Below, piece after piece: positions 16,039 through 24,480 of a DNA stretch of 24,683 bases (the stretch's first letter is position 1; each line of letters opens with the position of its first letter). The notes beneath the pieces are model-generated. The model saw only the letters and a program-made list of their open reading frames with translations, searched no databases and was not told the origin of the DNA. Origin of the DNA: Gammaproteobacteria bacterium (lineage in GTDB: Bacteria; Pseudomonadota; Gammaproteobacteria; Enterobacterales; Alteromonadaceae); contig JAIXSW010000521.1 of assembly GCA_027484495.1 (NCBI GenBank), forward strand, positions 1 to 24,683, written 5' to 3'. Both the position numbers and the translations under genes were made by a program.

Positions 16039-16069
16039 AAAAAGACCGGATAGCCAGGACCTATCCGGC
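16039..16069 (-). terminator. Intrinsic terminator at the end of the TetR-RND operon
   Basis: Read on the minus strand, stem CCGGATAG with CTATCCGG (plus coordinates 16061-16068 and 16046-16053) and loop GTCCTGG are followed by TCTTTTT. It begins 29 bp after the stop of the solute-binding-type gene and lacks a T-run on the plus strand, so it is one-directional. It would end the long minus-strand operon and isolate the TerC gene. Confidence 0.88.
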
Positions 16070-16097
16070 TGCGTACCTTCGGCCCTCAGGCCTCACA

Positions 16098-16850
16098 TTA
16101 CGGTGCTTTGAGCTGTGTGCGATGTTCCAGCAGCTGGTACTTTTGTTTCAGCTGCTGGATTTCAAGCGGATGCCGCTGCAGAAAACGATTAAATTCGATG
16201 ATGAGTTCCGGCTTATTCACGCTGGACAATAAAAATGGCAACTCGGTAAAAGGCAGCTGCTCCGCCGCGACTAAGGCGCCCGATTGACCCTGCCGGCGCA
16301 GGTATTCATTCGCCACATTCAATTCAATTGAAGCGCCGTGCACCCGGCCTTTTAACACCAGTCCAAGCGCCGATGCACTGTCAGCAACATCTACTATGCG
16401 GAATTTATACCGGGGCTGAAGCTCAAGCCAACGATGCGGCGCAAAGCCATGGATCACGGCCAAAGACCGGAACTTTTCCAGCGGCATCTGACGATTTTCT
16501 GGTAACACGATAGTACTGCCCAGCGTATAAATCACCGGATCACTAAAGGTTTTACTGTATTCAGCCACCATGTATTGCTGCCAGTTCGGATTATCCGGAT
16601 AGACCACATCGATATTGTTGTTGGCTTCCTGATATAGCCGTTTCACCGGCAGTGCTGCAAACCGGATCTGCACACCGTTTTTTTTACCAAACAGCTGCAT
16701 CAAATCATAGAAATAACCGCGCTGCTGACCGGCACTAAAATCGTAATGCGGATAATAGTCAATCTGCTCAATGCCAACGACTATGGTGCGGGGTTCGGCA
16801 GCAACCAGTGCAGACCAGCACAACAACACGCCTGCCACCCAGTGTTTCAT
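16098..16850 (-). CDS. Periplasmic solute-binding-type protein (transporter substrate-binding fold)
   Basis: This 250-residue protein has a signal peptide (MKHWVAGVLLCWSALVAAEP, cleavage near residue 18) and the pattern of extracellular solute-binding proteins family 3: RTIVVGIEQIDYYPHYDF at the start, GYFYDLMQLFGKKNGVQIRF, an NIDVVYPDNPNW hinge-type segment and SDPVIYTLGSTIVL. No ABC permease or ATPase is nearby, so it is an orphan. It may act as a ligand sensor or carrier rather than feed an importer. The ATG at 16850 is preceded by GGGG with about 8-nt spacing; a GTG at 16859 is an alternative. The fusion-protein gene upstream ends 19 bp before this ATG, so it is the last gene of the operon and is followed by a terminator. 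The ligand is unknown. Confidence 0.78.
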   Translation of the reverse strand: MKHWVAGVLLCWSALVAAEPRTIVVGIEQIDYYPHYDFSAGQQRGYFYDLMQLFGKKNGVQIRFAALPVKRLYQEANNNIDVVYPDNPNWQQYMVAEYSKTFSDPVIYTLGSTIVLPENRQMPLEKFRSLAVIHGFAPHRWLELQPRYKFRIVDVADSASALGLVLKGRVHGASIELNVANEYLRRQGQSGALVAAEQLPFTELPFLLSSVNKPELIIEFNRFLQRHPLEIQQLKQKYQLLEHRTQLKAP

Positions 16851-16869
16851 ACGACACACCCCGGAATTG

Positions 16870-18654
16870 TCAGAAATAATAATCGAAGCCTACCTGAATA
16901 TAGTCATCCTGACGTAACCACCAAGTCGGTTGTTGTATAGACACCGCCTGGAAAAACCAGGCGTCGAGCCGTAGCCTGATATTGTTACTAAACCGCATCG
17001 ATGCTTCTAACATACCACTGCGGGTACCACCACTTTGCAGATCCTGTGCAATACCGAATAATAACTCACTGCCAGCTTCGTCATTCAGTGCGATACGCAT
17101 GCCGGCAAACAGATCGCGTTGGCCTGGCACCGGCGCCAGCGTACCGCGATTGTCGTACTGATATTCCAGCAGCCAGCCAAGGTCAACCGCCGAATCAAAC
17201 ACGCCCACGGTAGTGTATTCAAACCCGGCAACAGCAGCACTGAATTGCTCAATATCACTGCTGCGGCGGATCGCCTCCAGTTTCCAGATCCAGCTGTCGA
17301 CTATCCATTGCCCTTCCACCCCAATCTGGCGCATTTGTTCGTAATACGGCTGCAAGGCCGCGCCCTGCGCCACCGGCAGCCAGCGCGGATCCCGATTGGT
17401 GCCGCTGAAGTAAGACAACGCGATATCAACCTGTTCTATCTGCTGACTGTAACGCAATGCCCAGTCCAGATGGCGTTGTTTGCGATCGGACTGATAGACC
17501 GCATCGTCCGCCAGCACCGGAATTGGCAAACGTAGCCGGCCTTCAGCACCGCTTAAAGTGCGTTCTCGGAAATACGGCAGCACAAAACTCTGTAAATTAC
17601 CCCAGTCGCCGCTGAGTGTCAGTTGTGCCAGTGGCTGGCCAAGCTTGGACTCACCGTCAATAGCATCAACCCAGTCAGTCTGATTGATGATGTCGACCAG
17701 ATGGACGGACTCAGTGACACCCCAGAAAATCTTGTCAACGCCAGCTTTAAACTCCCAACCATCCCCGACGGTCAGCCAGTAGGCCTGGCGTAAATCCACC
17801 AGATTGCGTTCACTGTCGCGTTGATCCCAGCGTAAATACGGGCTGATAGTCCAGCTGCTGCGTTCATCTTCTGACTGCCAGTACCATTCGACTAAGGCAC
17901 TGCCGCTGAGCGCACTGCGGCTTTGGCCCTGCGCGCCGCGACTGGGAAACCAACGCCAGTCCAATCCCAATGTGGTGTCGGTTTGCAGCCGTTCGCTCCA
18001 GTCGCTTTCTGCTTCCCGGGCAGGCAGCGCCACCGGTGCTTCGGCAATATCCGGCGCGGGTTGTGGTGAAGGGGTTGTTGGTATCTCTGCGACGTCCGCG
18101 ACTTCAGTCACTGCAGGCGCAATAGCAGCAGGCGCTGTCTGCGCCTCTGTTGGTGCTGATCTCTGTGATGCGCTGCGTTGCTCACTCTGTTGTTGGACCT
18201 GACGGGCTAAGGCCGCAGTCGCCTGCGACGACAGTCCGCCGGATTTGCGCTGGGTTGGCGCCGCGTTTAGTGTGCCAGCGATAGTGTCGGCCGCTGCATG
18301 ACTGCCGCCGGCGCTTTGCCGCGTGGCAACCCATTGCCGCCAGCTTGCAGCATCGGCTTCGACTTTTTGTTGCGCCGAGGCCAAATCCACTGCGGCAATC
18401 TCAGTCGCAGTCGGCAGTTCCAGCACAGCGCCCAATTTGACATGATGCACGTTATTGCCGATAAACGCGGTCGGGTTTTTCTGTTGCAACGCGATGATCG
18501 CCTGATACATCGAATACGGTGCATCCCCGCGGGCAGCGCGGGCCAGGCTCCACAAAGTATCTTTTGTCGTAACAGGCCCCAACGTAGCAGCCTGCAGCGG
18601 CGCAGTGGCGGTCAATGCCGCCGCACATAAAACCCAACAGATGTTTAATTGCAT
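16870..18654 (-). CDS. FimV-like N-terminal domain fused to an outer-membrane beta-barrel
   Basis: This 594-residue protein begins with a signal peptide (about 1-22). Residues about 25-95 strongly resemble the N-terminal LysM-containing region of FimV: LGPVTTKDTLWSLARAARGD, ALQQKNPTAFIGNNVHHVKLGA (split here by inference, residues 55-76). An Ala/Gln/Pro-rich linker runs from about 96 to 217. From about 218 to the end there are alternating amphipathic strands, with FKAGVDKIFWGVTESVHLVD and a final GFDYYF whose terminal Phe is typical of BAM-assembled barrels. I expect an outer-membrane channel or receptor tethered to peptidoglycan. It lies downstream of the RND and LolA-like genes, with a 135-bp gap holding no T-tailed terminator. 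The FimV similarity is clear; the barrel family is recognised only by its neighbourhood and style. Confidence 0.8.
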   Translation of the reverse strand: MQLNICWVLCAAALTATAPLQAATLGPVTTKDTLWSLARAARGDAPYSMYQAIIALQQKNPTAFIGNNVHHVKLGAVLELPTATEIAAVDLASAQQKVEADAASWRQWVATRQSAGGSHAAADTIAGTLNAAPTQRKSGGLSSQATAALARQVQQQSEQRSASQRSAPTEAQTAPAAIAPAVTEVADVAEIPTTPSPQPAPDIAEAPVALPAREAESDWSERLQTDTTLGLDWRWFPSRGAQGQSRSALSGSALVEWYWQSEDERSSWTISPYLRWDQRDSERNLVDLRQAYWLTVGDGWEFKAGVDKIFWGVTESVHLVDIINQTDWVDAIDGESKLGQPLAQLTLSGDWGNLQSFVLPYFRERTLSGAEGRLRLPIPVLADDAVYQSDRKQRHLDWALRYSQQIEQVDIALSYFSGTNRDPRWLPVAQGAALQPYYEQMRQIGVEGQWIVDSWIWKLEAIRRSSDIEQFSAAVAGFEYTTVGVFDSAVDLGWLLEYQYDNRGTLAPVPGQRDLFAGMRIALNDEAGSELLFGIAQDLQSGGTRSGMLEASMRFSNNIRLRLDAWFFQAVSIQQPTWWLRQDDYIQVGFDYYF

Positions 18655-18789
18655 GATTCAGTTCCGGGATCTGACACTGCCGAGGCTAATGCTGTTTTCA
18701 GCATGGTCGAATTCTGCAGCTTTACCAACTGCACAAAAGAAATCACTCAGCAATTCTCAGGCCAGTCCGCTGACCGGCCCGGTCTGCGC

Positions 18790-19620
18790 TCAACGACTGC
18801 GCTGCAGTGCATTAGTATCAAAGTCGGCATCAGTCCGACCTTTGCCAAACTCGATATCCCGTACCAGCAGATCGGTACTTTTGCCGGTCTGATGATTGGT
18901 CATCTTCAGTGTGAGCGGCCGCCAGTACTTGTTCAGATATTGTTTGTAATCCGACATCACCAGCGTTTTTAACAAGGCATTTTTACGATCATAAAACTCG
19001 ATTTTGCGTGCGCGGTATTCCGCCTGATCAAGCCAGACCACACTTTTGCTGTAACCGGAAAATTCATCCAATGGGACCTGCTCCACGACAAATACTGCTT
19101 CGCCATCCAAGGTGTCGTCGCGCAGCCAGGTGAATTTGAATTTCGCCAGTTCAAACGAACTTAAGTCTTCATAGGCAAATTCACTGGCCATAAAAGGGCC
19201 GGATTTATTGCGCGATGCAATGCGTTTCACCCGCTTGACCGACGGCAGATATAACCATTGGTCGTCTGGTTTACCGGTGTGTGAGTGGTTCAGAAAAGCC
19301 GTGCCCCGCACGTCTTTTGGCTCATCAAAAATCGTCAGGCCTTTGTCGCCATCATTAGCCACTTCCAGACTGATACTGCGGATCTCGCGTTTATTCTCTT
19401 CACCCTGAGCGTTACGCAGCACCATGGTGGTTTTCGATTCGCTGTCTTTCCAGCCTTCATCGCGCGCGACCCGCTCTTTGGCAATACTCAGGCCTTTGCC
19501 GCCATCATCGGCCGCCACCGGCACGCTGCTAAGCCCGGCGCTGAGCAGACCCAGACACAATAAAGCCGGCCAGAAGCGCTGTAGCGGTTTTGCGGCGTTG
19601 GTGTGATGCACATTATTCAT
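18790..19620 (-). CDS. LolA-like periplasmic protein (outer membrane lipoprotein-sorting type)
   Basis: This 276-residue protein has a long signal peptide (about 1-37, ending near VPVAADD) and the pattern of the LolA-like family found beside MMPL/RND pumps. Recognisable parts are RREIRSISLEV-like strand segments near residue 80, then DQWLYLPSVKRVKRIASRN and FMASEFAYEDLSSFELAKF in the middle, and a C-terminal half that describes an extended beta sheet. Such proteins are thought to carry lipids or lipoprotein-like cargo across the periplasm in a hydrophobic cavity. It is distinct from the housekeeping LolA. The ATG lies 1 nt after the RND stop codon, with CGGAG 6 nt upstream inside that gene, so the two are translationally coupled. 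The family call is good; the cargo is inferred. Confidence 0.85.
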   Translation of the reverse strand: MNNVHHTNAAKPLQRFWPALLCLGLLSAGLSSVPVAADDGGKGLSIAKERVARDEGWKDSESKTTMVLRNAQGEENKREIRSISLEVANDGDKGLTIFDEPKDVRGTAFLNHSHTGKPDDQWLYLPSVKRVKRIASRNKSGPFMASEFAYEDLSSFELAKFKFTWLRDDTLDGEAVFVVEQVPLDEFSGYSKSVVWLDQAEYRARKIEFYDRKNALLKTLVMSDYKQYLNKYWRPLTLKMTNHQTGKSTDLLVRDIEFGKGRTDADFDTNALQRSR

Positions 19621-19621
19621 A

Positions 19622-21937
19622 TCAGACTCCGTTCGTATCAGCTGTCGATGACAGTGTTTTATAGGGTTTGCGGTCCAGCTTCAGCAGCACCGCCGGTAAA
19701 AATAAGAAATCAACAATCAGCGCGATCAGCAGAATAATGCCGGTCAGCAGGCCCATATCCGAATTCAGCCGGAAATCAGATAACAACAATACGGAGAAGC
19801 CAATCACCAGCACGACAGTGGTGACAACTAAGGCCCAGCCCACGCTGTGGAAGGCATAACGCACCGCGTCTTCGGCACTGCGGCCCTCCTGGCGGGCATG
19901 CTGATATTTGGCGAGAAAATGCACAGTATCGTCGACGATAATTCCATTTAACGTCGCGGCGACCACCGACAAGCCGAGGTTAATCTCGCCGGACAACAGC
20001 TGCCAGACACCAAAGCCCATCAATGCCGGCACCATATTGGGCAGCAAGCTGATAGTGCCCAGCTTCCATGAGCGCAGGCTCAGCATCAGCAAGCCGGAGA
20101 TCAGCACTGCCGCCAGCGGCAGGCTTTGCATCATGCTGGCCATATTGCGCTCGCCGATATGGGCAAACATCAGCGCAGTGCTGGACGCTTCGATCTGATA
20201 TTGCGGATATTGTTGTTGGAACCACCCCAGCGCCTTGGCCTCAATCGCGGTCATTTCTTTGCTGCCAAGGTTTTGCATCGTAATGCCGACCTTAGTGGCG
20301 CTTTTATCCAGATCCAGCTGATTGCTTAAATCCAGACCAAACGGTAATGACATTTCATACATCAACAGATACTGCGCCGCCAGCTCGGAGCTTTCCGGCA
20401 GGCGATAATACGCCGGGTCATCACCATGCATACTTTTGTTCAGCCGTTTATAGGTGTCACTAATCCGGCTGACATGTTTCACTTCCGGCAGGCTTTGCAG
20501 GTAGTCACCAAATGCATCAATTGCAGCAATAAACGCCGGCTCGTTGACCCCGGACTCCACGCCGCTTTCGATGGAAAAATCCATCAACGACACGCCGCCG
20601 AGCCGCTCTTCCATTAAATCAACGGCCTGGCGGTACTCAGTGTTTTGTGAAAAGTACTTCACCGCTTCATCATTAATCCGGTTTTGCATGGTCAGATAAC
20701 CGCCGAGCAGCGTCAGTATCACAGTACCAACCAGAATTGGGCCAGGCCGGCGAATAACAAATTCGGCCAGCGCGTCCATGCCGGAAAAGTCTTTAGAATC
20801 ATGGCCTGAGCTGATCGGCAGTAAGGCCAACAACGACGGCAATAACAAAATAGTCAACAGCCAGGCCAGCATGACGCCCACAGCGACCATATTGCCGAAA
20901 TCGCGCAAAATTGGCACTTCAGAGAAGTTCAGTGTGACAAAACCTATCGCGGTGGTGGCACTGGTGATAAATACCGGCATCGCGTTGAGCAGCATCGCCT
21001 GGCGGATAGCCTCGGGTTTGGCATGGCCCTGGCGCATCAGAAACTGCGTCGACGCAATCAGATGCACGCTGTCCGCCACCGCCAGCGTCATCACCAAAGT
21101 CGGCACGTTGACCGTCGCGGTACTTAAAAACACACCGGCCCAACCGGCGAGGCCGAGCGTTGAAGTGATAGTCAGAATAATAATGACCACCACAGCAAAA
21201 GCCGCCAGTGCCGAGCGCAACATCAGCGCCAGGATCAGCACTATCGTGACAAACATCATCGGCACCAGCAGACTGGCGTCGTGCTGAGCTTCGGCGGTAA
21301 AGGCATTGTTCAGCGCAATCACGCCGGCCAGTTTAAATTGTACCGACGGATGTTCTGCCGCCAGTTTTTCGGTCAGCGCCGCCACGTGGCTGTAAACATC
21401 GGCCACTTCCTGATTCTGGTTTTTTTCCGGCAGTTGTACCGTGATATTGACCGCGGTCATCAGGCCATCTTCCGATACCAGCCGTTTGACTAATGCCGGT
21501 TCATTCAGCACCACCTGCTTGATTTTGCTTATTTTCTCGTCGTTTAAATCCGCCACATCCAACAACAAATCTTCGACCAGCAGGTCGTCTTCCTGCGCTT
21601 CGGTGTGCTGGAAATTGGTGATGGAATCAACCCGCAATGAATAGGGTGTTTGCCAGGCGGCGTCGGTCAGTTTTTTCACCACCGTCAATACTTCAGTGCT
21701 GAACATGTCGCCGTCTTTTGGCACCACCGCCACCAGCATATTGTCGCTTTTATTAAACTGCGCTTGCATCCGCTCAAACGCCTGCATCTGCGGGTTGTCT
21801 GCCGAAAAGAAAATACGGAAGTCACCACGGAAATACAGATTCTTCGCCCCGATGCTAAACAGCACCGTCACCAGCAGTACCAGCGCAATGGCCAGCCATG
21901 GCCGTTGCACCGAATAATCTAACCAAGGATGTTTCAT
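19622..21937 (-). CDS. MMPL/RND superfamily transporter
   Basis: This 771-residue inner-membrane pump has a duplicated RND architecture. TM1 is at about 14-30, a periplasmic domain at 34-215, helices 2-6 at about 222-375, helix 7 at about 398-413, a second periplasmic domain to about 605, and the last five helices to about 755. The conserved acidic residue of the proton relay is visible in both halves: VADSVHLI at 287-294 and VDDTVHF near 668-674. The opening FRIFFSADNPQMQAFERMQ is typical of the HpnN/MmpL-like branch that moves lipids or hydrophobic compounds. I use the ATG at 21937, which overlaps the tetR stop by 4 bp (ATGA) and has AGGAG 5 nt upstream. A longer frame from 22033 would overlap tetR by 100 bp and is unlikely. 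Confidence 0.92.
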   Translation of the reverse strand: MKHPWLDYSVQRPWLAIALVLLVTVLFSIGAKNLYFRGDFRIFFSADNPQMQAFERMQAQFNKSDNMLVAVVPKDGDMFSTEVLTVVKKLTDAAWQTPYSLRVDSITNFQHTEAQEDDLLVEDLLLDVADLNDEKISKIKQVVLNEPALVKRLVSEDGLMTAVNITVQLPEKNQNQEVADVYSHVAALTEKLAAEHPSVQFKLAGVIALNNAFTAEAQHDASLLVPMMFVTIVLILALMLRSALAAFAVVVIIILTITSTLGLAGWAGVFLSTATVNVPTLVMTLAVADSVHLIASTQFLMRQGHAKPEAIRQAMLLNAMPVFITSATTAIGFVTLNFSEVPILRDFGNMVAVGVMLAWLLTILLLPSLLALLPISSGHDSKDFSGMDALAEFVIRRPGPILVGTVILTLLGGYLTMQNRINDEAVKYFSQNTEYRQAVDLMEERLGGVSLMDFSIESGVESGVNEPAFIAAIDAFGDYLQSLPEVKHVSRISDTYKRLNKSMHGDDPAYYRLPESSELAAQYLLMYEMSLPFGLDLSNQLDLDKSATKVGITMQNLGSKEMTAIEAKALGWFQQQYPQYQIEASSTALMFAHIGERNMASMMQSLPLAAVLISGLLMLSLRSWKLGTISLLPNMVPALMGFGVWQLLSGEINLGLSVVAATLNGIIVDDTVHFLAKYQHARQEGRSAEDAVRYAFHSVGWALVVTTVVLVIGFSVLLLSDFRLNSDMGLLTGIILLIALIVDFLFLPAVLLKLDRKPYKTLSSTADTNGV

Positions 21938-22737
21938 GCCTGCTCCTGTGCACTGTGCGCTAACGTAGATTCTGAGTTTGCAGCACTGTCGAACTTCAGA
22001 CTGATCTGCTGCCAGCTTTGCTGGTAATCCCAACCGGATGACAGTGGCAACCAGCCCATGCCATCAAACAATAAATTGATACTGTGTAAATTGACCTGTG
22101 GCGCTGCCAGACCGGCAAAAAGCCCAAGCTGGCGCAGTGGCACAAACAACGCATTGCAACCAAATGCCAGTGCCCAGTTGATAAAAGACCATTGCTCCAG
22201 CGATACGCCAACGGGTAGCTGCAGACTGCCATCGGCCAGTGCGTCTGACAGCACTTGCTGACAGTATTGCAGCAACTGCATTTCCAGTTGCTGGCGCTGC
22301 AGCATCCGCGCTGGTGAGCTTTTCTCCATCACGCCAGGCGTCGCCGCGCTGAGCAGACATAAAAACAACGTCGGCTCGGCTGCACTGAATTTGTGATAAG
22401 CATGATGCAGCGCCAGCGCACGCTCGCGGCTGTGGCCGCTGAAGGTACTGGCATGCTGAAACAGCTGTAATAAGCGTTGCAGAGAATCAACACTGAGCGC
22501 GGTCAGTACATCTTCTTTGCTGGAAAAATGATTATAGAGGGTGCCTTTCGAGACATCTGACAGGCTGGCGAGGCGGTCCATCGTCAGACCGGTGAAACCA
22601 TCCTGACGCAGGATCTGCTGCGCCAACTCCAGCAACTGCTGCTCACGTTGCTGCCGCGCTTTGCTGCGGGCCGTGGGCATCGGTGCCACGGCTGGTGCTG
22701 TCACGGCAATTGCGGCTGGGAGCCGGGCATCTGTCAT
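21934..22737 (-). CDS. TetR/AcrR family transcriptional regulator
   Basis: The protein is 267 residues from the start chosen here. Its N-terminal helix-turn-helix has the classic form ILRQDGFTGLTMDRLASLSD followed by VSKGTLYNHFSSKEDVL. A long ligand-binding domain of little recognisable sequence follows. It ends in an ATGA overlap with the RND transporter gene, so it is the first gene of that operon and likely controls it. I place the start at the ATG at 22737, which has a GGAT about 7 nt upstream and leaves the inverted repeat 22742-22766 outside the gene as a candidate operator. Upstream in-frame starts at 22770 and 22809 would put that repeat inside the gene and add an unusual hydrophobic leader. 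Regulation by a lipid or drug ligand is inferred. Confidence 0.88.
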   Translation of the reverse strand: MTDARLPAAIAVTAPAVAPMPTARSKARQQREQQLLELAQQILRQDGFTGLTMDRLASLSDVSKGTLYNHFSSKEDVLTALSVDSLQRLLQLFQHASTFSGHSRERALALHHAYHKFSAAEPTLFLCLLSAATPGVMEKSSPARMLQRQQLEMQLLQYCQQVLSDALADGSLQLPVGVSLEQWSFINWALAFGCNALFVPLRQLGLFAGLAAPQVNLHSINLLFDGMGWLPLSSGWDYQQSWQQISLKFDSAANSESTLAHSAQEQA

Positions 22738-22741
22738 CTGT

Positions 22742-22766
22742 CGATCCGTGAAAAGTTGACGGATCG
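22742..22766. promoter_or_regulatory. Candidate TetR operator: inverted repeat before tetR
   Basis: CGATCCGT (22742-22749), a 9-bp spacer and ACGGATCG (22759-22766) form a perfect 8-bp inverted repeat, 5 bp upstream of the chosen tetR ATG. TetR-family regulators often bind such repeats near their own promoter. The site lies in the only gap between trkH and tetR, where the operon promoter should be. The assignment is inferred. Confidence 0.5.
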
Positions 22767-22834
22767 TCATTTTAGGTGAAAACAACAGCAACGCAAGGCC
22801 AATAAGCAAAAATCTGCCGGGGCCGCCAGCGGCG

Positions 22835-24304
22835 TTAAAAGCGCCAGTACATCGGGGTAAACAACAACAGCACGGTCAGAATTTCCAGCCGGCCCAATAA
22901 CATACCAAAGCTGATCAGCCATTTGGCACCATCAGGTAAACTGGCAAATGTGCCATCCGGCCCAATCACCGGTCCCAGGCCCGGACCAACATTACTGATC
23001 GCCGTCGCCGCGCCGGTCAGTGCCGTGACAAAGTCCAGCTCATACATCGACAAGCCCAATGCCAATGCACCTATCGAGGCAAAATAGATAAAACAATACG
23101 CCAGCACTGAGCCCAATAACTGGTCATTGACCGGTTTGCTACCGTATTTCTGTACCCAGACCGCATTCGGATGCACCAGCAGTTTAAATTGTTTAATCAG
23201 TAACAAGCCGGCAAGCTGAGTACGGAATATTTTCAGGCCGCCGGTCGTCGAACCAGAACAACCACCGGAAAAGGTCAGATAAAAGAAAATGATCAGCGCC
23301 AGACCACCCCAGGCGGCATAGTTTTCGCTGGCAAAACCACAAGTTGTGATAATCGAAATGACGTTAAAAGTGGTATGGGTCAACGCGTCGAGTAAGGGCC
23401 GGTCATTGTGATGATGCTGATACAACGTCAGCAACACAACACAAAACGCGGTGATCGACAAAAACGCCCGCACTTGTGGATCGCGTAATAACAGCCACTT
23501 ATGGCCACGTAAAGTGCCAACCAGCAGGACCAGCGGTAACGCCGACAGCAGCATAAAAACCGAGGCGATCCACAGTAATTCCGGCTGATCATTAAAATGG
23601 CCAAAGGATGCATCATAGTTGGCAAAACCACCGGTAGCGACCGTCGTCATGCCATGGGTGATCGCATCAAATCCGTTCATACCAAACAGATAAAACAACG
23701 TCATACAGCTGGCCGACATGGTCAGGTACACCACGCCAATCATCAGCGACAAACTGGAACTACGCGGCAGGATCTTTTCGGAGATATCCGAGTTTTCCGT
23801 TTTAAATAGCTTCATCCCGCCGATTTTCAGTGCCGGCAAAATGGCGATGGCCATCACGATAATGCCGACACCACCAATCCACTGCAGCACCGCACGCCAG
23901 AACAACAAGCCACGTGGCATCGTATCAAGACCTTTTAAGACTGTAGCGCCGGTGGTGGTGATCGCCGACACCGTTTCAAACACGGCGTCAACATAGCTGA
24001 TGCCGGGCAGCACCAATACAAAAGGCAAAGTGGCAAATAAACAAATCGACAGCCAACACAAAGTGGTCAGCAGGAACAACTGGCGTTTCATCAAGACAAA
24101 ATCGTGCCGGCCTTTGTACACCAGACTGTAACCCACGCTGATCGTCAGCAGGCTGCTGGTCAGGTAACTCCAGAAACTTTGTTCATTAAAATACACCGCA
24201 ACACCGGCGGTCAGCAGCATGAACATGGACAGGATCACCAGCAGATACCCAATCACCCGGTAAAACAGATAACGACTTTTGGCAGTTTGCACTTCTGTGA
24301 TCAT
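22835..24304 (-). CDS. trkH: TrkH-type potassium uptake membrane protein
   Basis: This 489-residue protein has about ten to twelve membrane helices in the four-fold M1-P-M2 layout of the TrkH/KtrB/HKT superfamily. The selectivity-filter segments are visible in order: AITTTGATVL (about 114-123), TTVATGGFAN (about 220), ISIITTCGFAS (about 315) and AISNVGPGLGPV (about 435). TrkH forms the potassium-translocating dimer in the inner membrane and works with the cytosolic regulator TrkA, which is not in this window. The length is normal for TrkH. The ATG at 24304 lacks a strong ribosome binding site. It is divergent from the comM-like gene and is followed after about 97 bp by tetR on the same strand, with no terminator seen between them. 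Confidence 0.9.
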   Translation of the reverse strand: MITEVQTAKSRYLFYRVIGYLLVILSMFMLLTAGVAVYFNEQSFWSYLTSSLLTISVGYSLVYKGRHDFVLMKRQLFLLTTLCWLSICLFATLPFVLVLPGISYVDAVFETVSAITTTGATVLKGLDTMPRGLLFWRAVLQWIGGVGIIVMAIAILPALKIGGMKLFKTENSDISEKILPRSSSLSLMIGVVYLTMSASCMTLFYLFGMNGFDAITHGMTTVATGGFANYDASFGHFNDQPELLWIASVFMLLSALPLVLLVGTLRGHKWLLLRDPQVRAFLSITAFCVVLLTLYQHHHNDRPLLDALTHTTFNVISIITTCGFASENYAAWGGLALIIFFYLTFSGGCSGSTTGGLKIFRTQLAGLLLIKQFKLLVHPNAVWVQKYGSKPVNDQLLGSVLAYCFIYFASIGALALGLSMYELDFVTALTGAATAISNVGPGLGPVIGPDGTFASLPDGAKWLISFGMLLGRLEILTVLLLFTPMYWRF

Positions 24305-24480
24305 GGTGGCCCGGGTGAAAAAGGTAAGAAAAAACAGCTGAATGACTGTTAAGAGGCCAGTGTAGCGGCTTCCGGGATAAGAAGAAAGTCAGGGATCCGG
24401 CTGACGTAAATCAGTAATTAAATTTGCATTTATTTAACTTATTGCTAAACAGTTAAGGGTCTCTCATTGCAAGGATGCTT
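24305..24480. promoter_or_regulatory. Divergent promoter region between trkH and the comM-like gene
   Basis: This 176-bp gap between two divergent genes becomes very AT-rich from about 24405 to 24455, as expected for promoters. The plus-strand ribosome binding site AAGGA at 24471-24475 is clear. TTGCAT at 24424-24429 followed by TAAACA 16 bp later is a weak candidate promoter for the comM-like gene. No operator palindrome stands out. Confidence 0.45.

Noticed and set aside
18100..18260. Alanine/glutamine-rich stretch in the FimV-barrel gene as a frameshift or foreign insert
   Set aside because: The frame stays open and such linkers are typical between a FimV-like domain and what follows.
20068..21287. 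Plus-strand open frames of 70-169 residues within the RND gene
   Set aside because: They are antisense shadows of a well-supported transporter gene in GC-rich DNA and lack ribosome binding sites and recognisable domains.
21938..22033. N-terminal extension of the RND transporter
   Set aside because: It would overlap tetR by 100 bp and reads as non-membrane sequence. The ATG at 21937 has a good ribosome binding site and an ATGA junction.
22738..22809. Longer tetR start with a hydrophobic leader
   Set aside because: There is no ribosome binding site at 22770 or 22809, and the extension would cover the likely operator.
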